A DNA stretch of 64,000 nt from an uncultured Oscillospiraceae bacterium. Its GTDB lineage: Bacteria; Bacillota; Clostridia; Oscillospirales; Acutalibacteraceae. The notes beneath the pieces are model-generated. The model worked only from the letters and a program-made list of their open reading frames with translations, was not told where the DNA came from and ran no database searches. The number at the start of each line of letters is the position of its first letter. Position 1 is the first letter of the stretch. The position numbers and the translations under genes are program-made. Below, one piece after another: positions 50,032 through 59,284 of this stretch. The stretch is from the NCBI GenBank assembly GCA_949289045.1, contig CASEMN010000005.1, positions 1-64,000 on the forward strand. The letters are read 5' to 3'.

Positions 50032-51861
50032 TTACTGAATTTTCAGTTTAAAGTTTGTAACCGCATAAAACGGAATCTTTTCAGAAAGCTTAAGACGTTT
50101 AAAATAGTATTTTTCAAATTCATCAAGAGGGAGTCCGCACTCGCTCAGCTGTCTAAAACCAAACTTTCTTGAAAGGGCGAAAAACTCAAGGGCGGCTTTT
50201 CGTTTGCCTTCTATATCTCTTGAAAGCTCCATCATTTTTGCATACAGTACCGGGATTTTCGCCTTTTTAACTCTGTTAAGATATTCCTCATTTTCGGCAC
50301 GGTATTCGGCACGTGCAAAAATGTTAAGGTATTCCCTTATGTTTTCGGTGGATAAATAATCGAAAGCATGAAATATGGGGAAATCATAAATTCCCAGTTC
50401 CCTCTGAGATTTTACAAGCTCACGGGAACAACGGTTCATATATGCAGCTATCATGGGAGCAGCTTTGCCGTAATATGCGGCAAGATAACGGTTTATAAAT
50501 TCCTCTGTATTCATTTCAGAGCCATCCCAGAGCAGACGGGAGAGAAGATAACATCTCATGTCTGCCATTTCGTCGTTTTCTTCCCGTGAAGCCTGATGGA
50601 AAACTCCCTGAACATTGTTGTCCTCATAGAAACGCTGGTTTTCCCTTTGAACTGCAAAATTCTGGAAAGGCAAAATAAGATGCTTAAAGTTTACAACGTA
50701 GTCCCATATGATAATGTGGTCACATATTTCTTTCCAGCCCTCAAGAAAGCTCTTGAAATCTGCCGAACCCTTTGTACCACCCTCATAATAGGAGGAAGCC
50801 TGACTTCCCGGCATGGCGCAAAGCTTTATGGCTACGTTCTTCTCTGCTTTTATGGTTTTAGGTGGGCGGATTGTATTGTGGTAAGCGAGGGTAGAGATTA
50901 TTTTGTCTGGGAATTCCCTTGCAAGTTTGTTGATAAAGGGCAGAAGAGTGCCCATGCCGGAGCCCTCCCTTTCGTTTGCTTCACGGCATTTGGGACAGGT
51001 GCATCCCTTTTGTTCAGCCCAGCTGTCCATTACGCTGAAATCCCAATATTTGCACTGTGGATTTTCTTCGATTTTCTTGGCTAAGCGTTCTCTTACTATT
51101 TCATATACTTCGGGATTTGAAAGGCATAAGAGAGCTTCGTGACCGGGTCTTATTTTGCCTACCTTATCGCCTTTTTTGGCATAGTATTCCGGATGATCGG
51201 CATAGAACTCTTTAGGGGGAACAAAGTCCCAGTAGGTATGGCACCAGTTGCCCCAGCCGATAAATTCAATGCGTTCTCCATCCTTATTGTCACCTATGCC
51301 GTTAAGGCGGAGCTTTTCGTGCCATGGGAAGTAAAGAGCTTCATGGGCATAGACGCTTCTCCACTGCATTTTAGGCTCAAATATTTTGTTGGGCGGCGAA
51401 AGACGTGCAGCGTTCAGCTTCGGAATATAATTTGCATCGTGTGCAAGCCACATACAGCCGAGATATTCTTCGAGAAATCCGTAAATTCCGTAGACTGTTC
51501 TTATTTCGTCCAAAGCGTATATATAGATTGAATTGCCCTCCGACATTATACTGAAACCGTTTTCTGACGGCTCTGCTTTAATACCTCTGTTTGTCTCACC
51601 GATTACTATTTCATGGGTATGAATTTCTCTTTCGTCAGTGAAAACTGGAAATTCTGCTCCCGACATTTCTTCGAGTATTTTTTTCATGTCCATAGCGGCG
51701 TCATGTATTTTTTTCCCGGCGCTGTTTGGAATTATTATAATATAATCGGTTTTTCCGTTTTCAAAAAGAACAATTTCATTTTCTTTATGGGAGTAAATTT
51801 CTTTGGCAAACTTTTTGTCAAAATCGAGATCCGGGCATAACCTGAGAACTTCTCCGAACAT
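50032..51861 (-). CDS. DUF4838 glycoside hydrolase-like protein
   Basis: A 609-residue protein. Residues 30-130 resemble the N-terminal domain of alpha-glucuronidases (GH67/GH20-type b domain). A DUF4838 barrel follows with GWGNWCHTYWDFVP, KYWDFSVMDSWAEQKGC, a CTCPKC motif and WDYVVNF. No signal peptide, so it acts in the cytosol, probably on imported glycans. The second in-frame ATG is chosen because GGAG is 8 nt upstream. The neighbourhood also holds a GH29 fucosidase at 56 kb. Confidence 0.85.
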   Translation of the reverse strand: MFGEVLRLCPDLDFDKKFAKEIYSHKENEIVLFENGKTDYIIIIPNSAGKKIHDAAMDMKKILEEMSGAEFPVFTDEREIHTHEIVIGETNRGIKAEPSENGFSIMSEGNSIYIYALDEIRTVYGIYGFLEEYLGCMWLAHDANYIPKLNAARLSPPNKIFEPKMQWRSVYAHEALYFPWHEKLRLNGIGDNKDGERIEFIGWGNWCHTYWDFVPPKEFYADHPEYYAKKGDKVGKIRPGHEALLCLSNPEVYEIVRERLAKKIEENPQCKYWDFSVMDSWAEQKGCTCPKCREANEREGSGMGTLLPFINKLAREFPDKIISTLAYHNTIRPPKTIKAEKNVAIKLCAMPGSQASSYYEGGTKGSADFKSFLEGWKEICDHIIIWDYVVNFKHLILPFQNFAVQRENQRFYEDNNVQGVFHQASREENDEMADMRCYLLSRLLWDGSEMNTEEFINRYLAAYYGKAAPMIAAYMNRCSRELVKSQRELGIYDFPIFHAFDYLSTENIREYLNIFARAEYRAENEEYLNRVKKAKIPVLYAKMMELSRDIEGKRKAALEFFALSRKFGFRQLSECGLPLDEFEKYYFKRLKLSEKIPFYAVTNFKLKIQ

Positions 51862-52067
51862 AGTCATTTCTCCTTTAATTAATTAAATTATATAAAAAAT
51901 AGTAGCAAAATAATTCTTGCGGCGCAATATGAAAAAAATCAAAGTTTTAGTGTGCAGAATGTACAATGAAGATAGAAAAAATATCATTTTCAGCAAAAAA
52001 TAAAGTTGTAGGTTATAGTTATGGAGCCATACTTTTTATTATTAACAATACTTTCAAAAGTTGTTTC

Positions 52068-52097
52068 TTTACTTAAAGGAATACTATGTGATATAAT
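52068..52097 (+). promoter_or_regulatory. Promoter of lipoprotein gene 1
   Basis: TTTACT (52068-52073), 18-bp spacer, TATAAT (52092-52097), 35 nt before the start codon. The rest of 51862-52132 is AT-rich without a gene. Confidence 0.6.
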
Positions 52098-52132
52098 TAC
52101 CGAAAGTAATATGTAAACGGAAGGTGTATTCG

Positions 52133-52558
52133 ATGAAAAAAGTAATTTCGGCAGTTATGGCACTGGTTATAATTTTTGCTTTCAGTGGATGCAGTTTGTT
52201 TGGAGAAAAAACTGATATTTCAGGTAAATATACTTTGAACAGCGTTGTAAGCTTAGGAGCAACAGAGGAAAACAGTACCGATAAGGTAACGGTTTCATAT
52301 ACAATTACTGTGAGCGGCAGCGCTGAGGACATAGCAAACGTAAAAAAGCAGGAAATAGTTATAAATGAGGAATACGAAAAGCTTCTTCTGGAAAAGGGCG
52401 ACGAGACAGTTGAAAATAGCGATACCGAAATCGTCATAGAAGGCTCAATGATATTTGATACATCAGGCAAGAGTAAGGACGAAATAGGCAACATGGTATT
52501 TATACAAGGAGTAGAAATTACTGATAACGACGGTAACAAAGCCGTTGTTAACCTTTAA
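52133..52558 (+). CDS. Predicted lipoprotein
   Basis: A 141-residue exported protein starting MKKVISAV. It has a hydrophobic helix and lipobox FAFSGC. The mature region is acidic with beta-strand character and no known domain. The ATG follows GGAAGG. Confidence 0.75.
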   Translation: MKKVISAVMALVIIFAFSGCSLFGEKTDISGKYTLNSVVSLGATEENSTDKVTVSYTITVSGSAEDIANVKKQEIVINEEYEKLLLEKGDETVENSDTEIVIEGSMIFDTSGKSKDEIGNMVFIQGVEITDNDGNKAVVNL

Positions 52559-52586
52559 TTTTCTTAACGATAGCTGCATCCTGAAT

Positions 52587-52615
52587 TTGACAAAAAAATA
52601 ACCCTATGCTAACAT
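52587..52615 (+). promoter_or_regulatory. Promoter of lipoprotein gene 2
   Basis: TTGACA (52587-52592), 17-bp spacer, TAACAT (52610-52615), 19 nt before the start. Confidence 0.7.
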
Positions 52616-52634
52616 AAGCACAGGAGGTGCTTTC

Positions 52635-53447
52635 ATGAAAAAAGCTATAGCACTTATTTGTGGCGTTATTCTTATTTTAACCCTTGCAGGATGCGGCGAC
52701 AGTTCAAGCGTTAAAGAAGGCGATTCGTCAGCCGTAAACACCATCGAAAATTCAGAGCAGACGGAAAAGCACGAAAACAAAGGTTACGATACTATTGAAA
52801 TAACTGCTGATGTAGGAGCGGTTACAATAACAACCGGCGCTGAGTTTTCACTTAAAACGAGAAACATAAATCAATCATGGCTTAAAACTGAAGAGGAAGG
52901 AAAATCTTATAAGGTGACATATTCTCCTGATGTTGATAGTTCCTCTCAGGTAGGCGGCTCCACTCACGAGCTTCTTATCACCATTCCTGAAGATGACTGC
53001 CCTGAAGAGATAATAATCACAATGGGTGCAGGATATCTGAAAGCTAATGATTTAAAGTGCGAGAATATACGCATAAATCAGAGTGCCGGCGCCGTAAAAA
53101 TTAACGGACTTGCAGCGAACAACGGTGATTTCAGATGCGGAGCAGGATATTTCAACGTTGAAAATCTTCAAATTAAAGATGCCCTTGATATAACCGGCGG
53201 AATGGGATATTCCGATATAGTCGGTGAATTTGGCAAGGATGTAACAGTTAACGGCGGAGTAGGCGCAATGCGTCTTGATATAACCGGCTCAAGGGATGAT
53301 TACGCAATCAGCGCAAATACGCCCACACGTGTTTTGTATGTTGACCACGTAATGTATGATTCTACTGAACAGGTTGAAGATTCTTCAAAAGGTGTTATAA
53401 CTGTAGACGGCGGAATCGGCAGAATAGATGTAAATTTCACAGCCTGA
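52635..53447 (+). CDS. DUF4097-like lipoprotein
   Basis: A 270-residue lipoprotein with lipobox LTLAGC. The mature part is a repetitive beta structure (ITADVGAVTITTG, MGAGYLKAND, GAVKINGL, GGMGYSDIVG, GGVGAMRLD) typical of the DUF4097 right-handed beta-helix. A surface or envelope-stress role is plausible. AGGAGGTG precedes the ATG. Convergent with the M56 gene. Confidence 0.85.
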   Translation: MKKAIALICGVILILTLAGCGDSSSVKEGDSSAVNTIENSEQTEKHENKGYDTIEITADVGAVTITTGAEFSLKTRNINQSWLKTEEEGKSYKVTYSPDVDSSSQVGGSTHELLITIPEDDCPEEIIITMGAGYLKANDLKCENIRINQSAGAVKINGLAANNGDFRCGAGYFNVENLQIKDALDITGGMGYSDIVGEFGKDVTVNGGVGAMRLDITGSRDDYAISANTPTRVLYVDHVMYDSTEQVEDSSKGVITVDGGIGRIDVNFTA

Positions 53448-53479
53448 TTTAATTTAAAAGTTTATATTATGACGACAAA

Positions 53480-53520
53480 AACGGTGTCCGGAATTTTTCC
53501 GGGCACCGCTAAGTTTTTTA
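53480..53520. terminator. Bidirectional terminator
   Basis: CGGTGTCCGG pairs with CCGGGCACCG, followed by TTTTTT. Confidence 0.85.
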
Positions 53521-53521
53521 T

Positions 53522-55501
53522 TCACTTTTGATAGGGATTTATTGGAACCTTTTCTCCCGCTGAATTAACGTAATACCAAAGAAGCTCTCTTTTCATATCT
53601 GAAACAGTGCAGCTTCCGAAGGTAGAGAATTCTTTAGGAGGGCTGTTTTTATCATGGACAATATACATAATCTCACTGTCAGGGGCTGCCACAGTCCCCA
53701 GAGGCGTATCTATTCCCGGAACGGGCTGTCTAGTGCTTCCTTTTTCTATTGCGAACACTTCGTAAACGCCGGGGATATTCCCTATGGCGAAATCGAATTT
53801 GAAATTCTTCCTGCTGTCCTTGATTTCGATTGTATCGCAGAGAATGACTGTTCCTGTCTTTTCGTCGTTGGGGTAGAATTTTGAAGTTACGTGCTTGTAC
53901 CTGTATTCGCCGTGATATTTTTCTTCCTGGGAAACGGTATAGCCCATTCCGTCGTCGGTTTTCCAGAACTGTAAAACGTAATTCATATTCCAGATGAGTC
54001 TTGAGTTGCTGACAACATGAGGAACCTCATCTAAGTTAAGAGCTTCTTTTGCGGCAAATTCGCCCATGGGATTGGGATGCTCCTGATAGCCCTTAGCTGT
54101 AACAGATAAAACGTGTGCTACAATGGGGAAAGCTCCGTTTTCAGTTACATTGATGATTAAGGCATCGCCGTCTTTACAGGGAAGCAGAAGCGAATAGCTG
54201 TCGCCATTCTCAACTACATATATTTCATCCTCTACGTTTTTAAGGAGCTTTTCCATTTCCTTTGCCTGATTTTCCGTTTCTTCATTGTATGATGCTGAAA
54301 TAATAGAAAGGGCCAATGATTTTTCGATTCTATATGAATAATCCATTTTTTTGAGCTTTCCCTCATAGATGTATTCATCCTGGGAAGGGTTTCCGGAATA
54401 AAATCCGCCCTCTGAGGAAACGAAGAAGGAGCCTTCGCTCAGTGCATCACGGGTAATAGATGAGGAGGGACTTACCCACAGACATTCATTTATTTTGTAT
54501 TTTACTCCTATGTATTCCTCATCTATCTTTACAGGATTTCCTATAAAGATAACAGATAAAATCACAATGGCTATTGCCGAAATGACGCTTATAATCACCG
54601 CAGGCTTTTTGTATTTCATTATGTTTTTTATCCTCTGCTTTACGGAGCTTTCTCCGAAAGCCAGGGGAGTACCGGAAATAACCGGTCTGCCGGCGGATAA
54701 ATTGAGAAGTGAGGATGAATATGAAGCTCTTACATCCTCTTTCATTTTTTTCATGACCGCTTCGTCGCAGGACATTTCCATATCCCTGTTTGAAAGGCAG
54801 AAAGCGAGCCATATAAATGGATTGAACCAGTGAAAGCACAACACAGCAAAGGATATCATTTTTACTATGTTGTCCCCTCTTTTTATGTGGCAGCGTTCGT
54901 GGAGGATTATATACTCAAGTTCGTCTTCCTTTACAGAAACGGGAAGATAAATTTTAGGCGAAAAGATTCCCGTTACAAAGGGCGTTGTAATTTTATCGGA
55001 AACATATATGTTTTCTTTCAGCAGAACCGCTTCGCTCAGTTTCTTTTTGAGTTTTACGAAAGAAACAACGCTGTATGAAGCCATCACCGCAGCTACCGCA
55101 ATCCATAGGATGCTAAGTGCAGAAAAGAGTTTGTCTTTCCACTGGCTCTTTTGGTTATCGCTTTCTGATGCAGGGGGAGCGTTCAGGGAAGCGATGATTC
55201 CATCCACACTGTTTCCGTCGGGATTTGCCTGTATGAAGCTATTTTCTGAGTTAGGATTTTCTCCCGAAAAATCCTTTATATCGCTTTCGGTGAAAATTCC
55301 TCCGGAAATGCTTTCAGGCACTGCGGAGAAGGGGAGGGAAAAAGAAACGGGACAGATAAGCCTGAAAAGCACCGCCGACCATAAGATATAGGAAAATATT
55401 TTAGGGGATTTTTTAAGAAGAAGTCTTGCAAAAACTACGAATACCGTAACTATTGCGCCTACTGCGCTCATGTTGAGAACCGTGTAAAACAGAATGTTCA
55501 T
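53522..55501 (-). CDS. BlaR1-like M56 family membrane metallopeptidase
   Basis: A 659-residue sensor protease. Four membrane helices include a large insert between the second and third. The zinc motif HERCH (HExxH) and the downstream SCDEAVMKK match M56. The last part after the helix near 300-320 is about 330 residues of beta-rich extracytoplasmic sequence, and it does not show the penicillin-binding SxxK/SxN motifs of true BlaR1. It probably senses another envelope signal and cleaves the BlaI-like repressor encoded 5 nt upstream. Confidence 0.88.
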   Translation of the reverse strand: MNILFYTVLNMSAVGAIVTVFVVFARLLLKKSPKIFSYILWSAVLFRLICPVSFSLPFSAVPESISGGIFTESDIKDFSGENPNSENSFIQANPDGNSVDGIIASLNAPPASESDNQKSQWKDKLFSALSILWIAVAAVMASYSVVSFVKLKKKLSEAVLLKENIYVSDKITTPFVTGIFSPKIYLPVSVKEDELEYIILHERCHIKRGDNIVKMISFAVLCFHWFNPFIWLAFCLSNRDMEMSCDEAVMKKMKEDVRASYSSSLLNLSAGRPVISGTPLAFGESSVKQRIKNIMKYKKPAVIISVISAIAIVILSVIFIGNPVKIDEEYIGVKYKINECLWVSPSSSITRDALSEGSFFVSSEGGFYSGNPSQDEYIYEGKLKKMDYSYRIEKSLALSIISASYNEETENQAKEMEKLLKNVEDEIYVVENGDSYSLLLPCKDGDALIINVTENGAFPIVAHVLSVTAKGYQEHPNPMGEFAAKEALNLDEVPHVVSNSRLIWNMNYVLQFWKTDDGMGYTVSQEEKYHGEYRYKHVTSKFYPNDEKTGTVILCDTIEIKDSRKNFKFDFAIGNIPGVYEVFAIEKGSTRQPVPGIDTPLGTVAAPDSEIMYIVHDKNSPPKEFSTFGSCTVSDMKRELLWYYVNSAGEKVPINPYQK

Positions 55502-55506
55502 AAAAT

Positions 55507-55866
55507 CTACCTCCTGTTTTCGTCAATAAGTTTTTTGAGTTCTTCAATCTCCTTGTCTGATAATTTTTTTCTTCTTGTAAATGCTGCAAGGAATCCCGGA
55601 AGAGAACCGTTGAAACTTTCATCAATAAATTCCTCGCTTTGCAGGGAATAGAAATCCTTTTCGGAAATAAGTGAAGTGACGCATCCATCGGTGTTCTGAA
55701 AGATTTCCCTTAAGCACAGCCTTTTAAGCACCGTATATGTGGTGGATTTTTTCCATCCCAGCTCCTTTTCGCATAACTTTACAAGGTCACCGGAGGATAT
55801 GGGCTCGTTATCCCAGATTATTTTTGCAAATTTTCCTTCGATTGCCCCCAGTCGGTAGTCTGACAT
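55507..55866 (-). CDS. BlaI/MecI-family repressor
   Basis: A 119-residue winged-helix repressor. It has LGAIEGKFAKIIWDNEPISS, then the recognition helix region KKSTTYTVLKRL, and a C-terminal dimerisation helix (residues 95-119). It is in an operon with the M56 protease, which should cleave it on signal. GAGGTG precedes the start. Confidence 0.92.
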   Translation of the reverse strand: MSDYRLGAIEGKFAKIIWDNEPISSGDLVKLCEKELGWKKSTTYTVLKRLCLREIFQNTDGCVTSLISEKDFYSLQSEEFIDESFNGSLPGFLAAFTRRKKLSDKEIEELKKLIDENRR

Positions 55867-55887
55867 TCATTATCACCTCTTTTGGTC

Positions 55888-55945
55888 TACTATATGTAAA
55901 CCTATGTTTCGGCTTCATTGTAGCACCAGTTTCATATAAAGTCAA
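55888..55945 (-). promoter_or_regulatory. Promoter and candidate operator of the blaI-M56 operon
   Basis: Minus strand: TTGACT (55940-55945), 17-bp spacer, TACAAT (55917-55922). A near-palindrome TAC-TATAT-GTA (55888-55898), resembling BlaI sites, lies just past the expected transcription start. Confidence 0.6.
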
Positions 55946-55978
55946 TAACCCGCCTTATAAAAAAGACGGGTTATTTAT
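55946..55978 (-). terminator. Terminator of the fucosidase gene
   Basis: AATAACCCG pairs with CGGGTTATT, with a T-rich tail on the minus strand. It touches the -35 box of the blaI promoter. Confidence 0.75.
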
Positions 55979-55997
55979 AGGTGTATTAAATTTAATA

Positions 55998-57539
55998 TTA
56001 TTTCTTTGCAGCCTTTTTATTTTTACGCTTTTCGTTCATTAAATAAATTTTGCTGCCGATATCACGGACAAATTTTTCGGTCTTTGAAGCAAAGATTTCA
56101 AATTTTGTAAAGGTGGGAACACCGCCGTTTTCGCAGTAAGCAGTAATGCTTTGAATATATGGAACACTGCGGCAAGCGGTTATTTTAACCTTTATTCCCT
56201 TTGCTTCAACAGGGGCAAAAAGTGCAAGCTTTCTGAAACCGATTATTGTGCCTGAAAATACTTTCTTTTCGCCGCTGTCCGTAAGAGCATATATTTCAAA
56301 GTTTTCTACACGCTGTGAAAAATCGCACTGTTCTTTTAAGGCAACCTTGTCTATTACAGCAGGCTTTTCAAAGTTTAAGGTTATGGTATAAGAGCCTTTT
56401 TCCTCAGCAGGAGAATATGCACTTTCATCGTCTGAGGTTATGTTTTCACACTGGAAGCCGTCCTTTGCCGTGTCAGCGGAAACAGAAGAAACCTTTACAG
56501 GATATTTAAAGGCGTTTTCTATAGCTTCGCCGAGCTCTGCAAGACGTTTGACGTCATTTTCAGCCAAAAGGCCTTCTTTTGAGGGGGGAGCGTTGAGAAG
56601 CAGAAGGCTGTTGCCCCAAACTGAGGTGTAGTAAATATTGAGAAGATTATTAAGGCTTCTTACCTTGCCGTCTTCTCTTTTATGATAGAACCAGCCCGGA
56701 CGCACTGAAACGTCAACCTCTGCGGGATACCAGATAAATTCGTCGTAGGGAGCAAGAGCTTTGCGGCTGCCGATATCTTCTTTGATGGTGTCGGAGCTCT
56801 GCATTTTTTCTCCGTCCTCATCCTGCTGGCTCTTTGCTGCAATGTTCTGTGTGCTGAACTGGAATTTCGGCACAACGTTCCATTCGCTTTCACGGGCATA
56901 TCCGCCCTCGTTGCCCACCCAGCGTACGTCGGGTCCGCAGTTTGAAATACAGGCGTTAGGCTGGAGCTTTCTGACAGTATCATAAATTCTGTCAAAATCA
57001 TATTCCTGCTTGGATTTTCCGTCCATGTGTGCTCCACAGGCTCCGTCAAGCCATACGCAGAAAATATCGCCGTAACGGGTTAAGAGCTCTGTTAGCTGCT
57101 GAATGTAAAAATCATTGTACTTTTCAGTACCGTAATACTCGCTGTTTCTGTCCCAGGGGGAAAGATATACGCCGAATTTAAGGCCGTACTTTTTGCAGGA
57201 ATCGCTTACTTCCCTTACAACGTCACCCTTGCCGTTTTTATAGGGACTGTTTTTAACGGAATATTCAGTTGTATCCGTAGGCCACAGGCAGAATCCGTCA
57301 TGGTGCTTACAGGTGAGTATAACTCCCTTTGCACCGGCTTTTTTTACAGCCTCAACCCACTGGTCTGTGTTCTGATTTGTGGGGTTAAATGTGCTTGCCG
57401 GAGTTTTTCCGTCGCCCCATTCCTTACCTGTAAAGGTGTTCATGCCGTAGTGGAAAAATACATTGAATCCCATTTCCTGATACACTTTCTGTCTTCCTGA
57501 GGGAACAATGCTTATATATTTTTCAATTCTTTTGTCCAT
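55998..57539 (-). CDS. GH29 family alpha-L-fucosidase
   Basis: A 513-residue glycosidase. The GH29 barrel has FFHYGMNTF near 28-36, KHHDGFCLW at 78-86, and the nucleophile Asp165 in VWLDGACG. A C-terminal beta-sandwich (about 370-490) may bind carbohydrate. No signal peptide, so it would act on imported fucosylated oligosaccharides. GGCGGTG lies before the ATG. The acid/base residue varies in this family and cannot be fixed by eye. Confidence 0.9.
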   Translation of the reverse strand: MDKRIEKYISIVPSGRQKVYQEMGFNVFFHYGMNTFTGKEWGDGKTPASTFNPTNQNTDQWVEAVKKAGAKGVILTCKHHDGFCLWPTDTTEYSVKNSPYKNGKGDVVREVSDSCKKYGLKFGVYLSPWDRNSEYYGTEKYNDFYIQQLTELLTRYGDIFCVWLDGACGAHMDGKSKQEYDFDRIYDTVRKLQPNACISNCGPDVRWVGNEGGYARESEWNVVPKFQFSTQNIAAKSQQDEDGEKMQSSDTIKEDIGSRKALAPYDEFIWYPAEVDVSVRPGWFYHKREDGKVRSLNNLLNIYYTSVWGNSLLLLNAPPSKEGLLAENDVKRLAELGEAIENAFKYPVKVSSVSADTAKDGFQCENITSDDESAYSPAEEKGSYTITLNFEKPAVIDKVALKEQCDFSQRVENFEIYALTDSGEKKVFSGTIIGFRKLALFAPVEAKGIKVKITACRSVPYIQSITAYCENGGVPTFTKFEIFASKTEKFVRDIGSKIYLMNEKRKNKKAAKK

Positions 57540-57625
57540 ATGTACACCGCCTGTTAAATTATTTAACTAACCATAATAGTATATAGGCTTTTTTACACAA
57601 GGTCAATAAACACTCAGGAAAAGAA

Positions 57626-57660
57626 AAAGCATCCGTCACAGAAAAAAGACGGATGCATTT
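57626..57660 (-). terminator. Terminator of the amidohydrolase operon
   Basis: GCATCCGTC (57629-57637) pairs with GACGGATGC (57648-57656) and is followed by TTTTT on the minus strand. Confidence 0.85.
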
Positions 57661-57665
57661 GGCTA

Positions 57666-59270
57666 TTATGCTGTATAAATTTCTTTGCCGTTTTTAATGG
57701 TTTTGACGATTTTTATTTTATCGAGGTTTTCGGGAGCTATTTCCAGCGGATTTTCTGAAAGAATTACAAAATCGGCTTTCTTATTCTTCCCAATACTGCC
57801 TCTGACTTTTTCTTCAAAATACTGTCTTGCAGCGTTTATGGTGACTCCTTTAAGAGCGTCATAAACTGTGATTTTTTCCTCTTCACCGAGGGTTCTTCCT
57901 TTTTCAGTCTTTCTTAAAACGGCACACTTTACAGTTTTAAGCATATCGGGAGGTGTTACGGGGGTATCCTGGTGGAAAGTGAAGGGAAGCTCATATTTAA
58001 TCACCGTTCCCACTGGGCTAAGTTTTGAAGCCCTCTGGAGTCCAAGATTTTTAAGGTGAATTTCTCCCCAGTGCGAAATATGATATATAAAGAATGAGGG
58101 GGTAAATCCAAGCTCCGCGGCTTTTTTAAGCTGATCTTCACGGATAATCTGAGCGTGAATGATGACGGGTCTTATTTTTTTAAGAGCCTCTTTACCTGAA
58201 ACGCCGTGTTTTTCCTCATAAATTTTGCAGGCTTTCTCTGCACAGTTTAGGAGCTGATCTGCTGCTGCGTCGCCGTTGCAGTGGGAAAGAAGCTGCTTTT
58301 CCTCTTCCATGGCCTTTAGGAGCGCCGCTGTTACCTGTTCATCCTTCATTGTGCCGTATCCGCAGAAGCTTTCACCCTCATAGGGCTTTGTAAGCCATGC
58401 GGTTTTGCCTTGGGGAGAACCGTCAAGGAAGATTTTATATCCGCCCACTTTAAAGGGAACTTTATCCTTTTCGGCTTCTTCACCTAATGGAAAAACTTCC
58501 TCTCCCGCTCCTATATCGCTGTATGCGGTGATATTGAGATACATTTCTCCGCTTTTAAGAAAGCCTTTATACAGTGGGATCATTTCTTTTGCGAAAAATC
58601 CCTCCTGAACATAAGTTATGCCGTAGGAAGCATAGAGTTTTTGTCCCTTTCGGCAGGCCTTTATAAAATCTTCTGCGGATGGCATGGGGGCTTTTTTCTG
58701 AAAAGTGATAAAGGCACTCTCTTCCATAAATCCGGTTATGCCGTTTTCGTCCTTAGCAATTTTTCCGCCCTCGGGACAGGGAGTATTTTCGTCTATGGAA
58801 AGCTCTTTAAGGGCAAGGGAACTGAAAACTCCCATATGGCCTGAAACGTGCTCTATTACAACGGGATTAAACGGTGCGGCAGCGTCCAAAACTGTTTTAT
58901 CCGGATGACAGTTTTCGCAAAGAAGATTCTGGTCATATCCCTTTCCCGTAATCCATGCACCTTTTGGAATATTGTTTGCCTTTATAAAATCAGAAATTCT
59001 GTTTTTGATGTCATTAAAAGACTGAGCGTCTCCTAAAGGAACCTGTAAAAATGAAAAGGCAGTGGAAATAAAATGACTGTGAGCGTCTATGAATGCCGGC
59101 ATTAAAGTCTGTCCTTTAAGGTCATAGAGAGAAGCATCTTCGCCCGCTTCATTTTTAAGCTCTTCAAAATTTCCGATTTTCGTTATAACGTCGTTTTCGG
59201 TGAGAACTGCTTCGGGGAAAAGATTTTCTTCCATTGTGATAATGTTTCCGCCGTAATAGAGAGTTTTCAT
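57666..59270 (-). CDS. YtcJ-like amidohydrolase
   Basis: A 534-residue metal-dependent hydrolase of the amidohydrolase superfamily (COG1574). The N-terminal beta-sandwich is followed by the metal motif DAHSHF near 63-68, later His residues (HCNGDAA, IIHAQ, HQDTPVTPP) and the C-terminal AARQYFEEKVRGSI region. The substrate is unknown; relatives hydrolyse amides and cyclic amides. GGAG lies before the ATG. It follows a patatin gene by 14 nt in the same operon. Confidence 0.9.
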   Translation of the reverse strand: MKTLYYGGNIITMEENLFPEAVLTENDVITKIGNFEELKNEAGEDASLYDLKGQTLMPAFIDAHSHFISTAFSFLQVPLGDAQSFNDIKNRISDFIKANNIPKGAWITGKGYDQNLLCENCHPDKTVLDAAAPFNPVVIEHVSGHMGVFSSLALKELSIDENTPCPEGGKIAKDENGITGFMEESAFITFQKKAPMPSAEDFIKACRKGQKLYASYGITYVQEGFFAKEMIPLYKGFLKSGEMYLNITAYSDIGAGEEVFPLGEEAEKDKVPFKVGGYKIFLDGSPQGKTAWLTKPYEGESFCGYGTMKDEQVTAALLKAMEEEKQLLSHCNGDAAADQLLNCAEKACKIYEEKHGVSGKEALKKIRPVIIHAQIIREDQLKKAAELGFTPSFFIYHISHWGEIHLKNLGLQRASKLSPVGTVIKYELPFTFHQDTPVTPPDMLKTVKCAVLRKTEKGRTLGEEEKITVYDALKGVTINAARQYFEEKVRGSIGKNKKADFVILSENPLEIAPENLDKIKIVKTIKNGKEIYTA

Positions 59271-59284
59271 TTTAATTCTCCTTT

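Noticed and set aside
55998..57539. Secreted fucosidase
   Set aside because: The protein starts MDKRIEKYIS with no hydrophobic signal segment, so it is treated as cytosolic.
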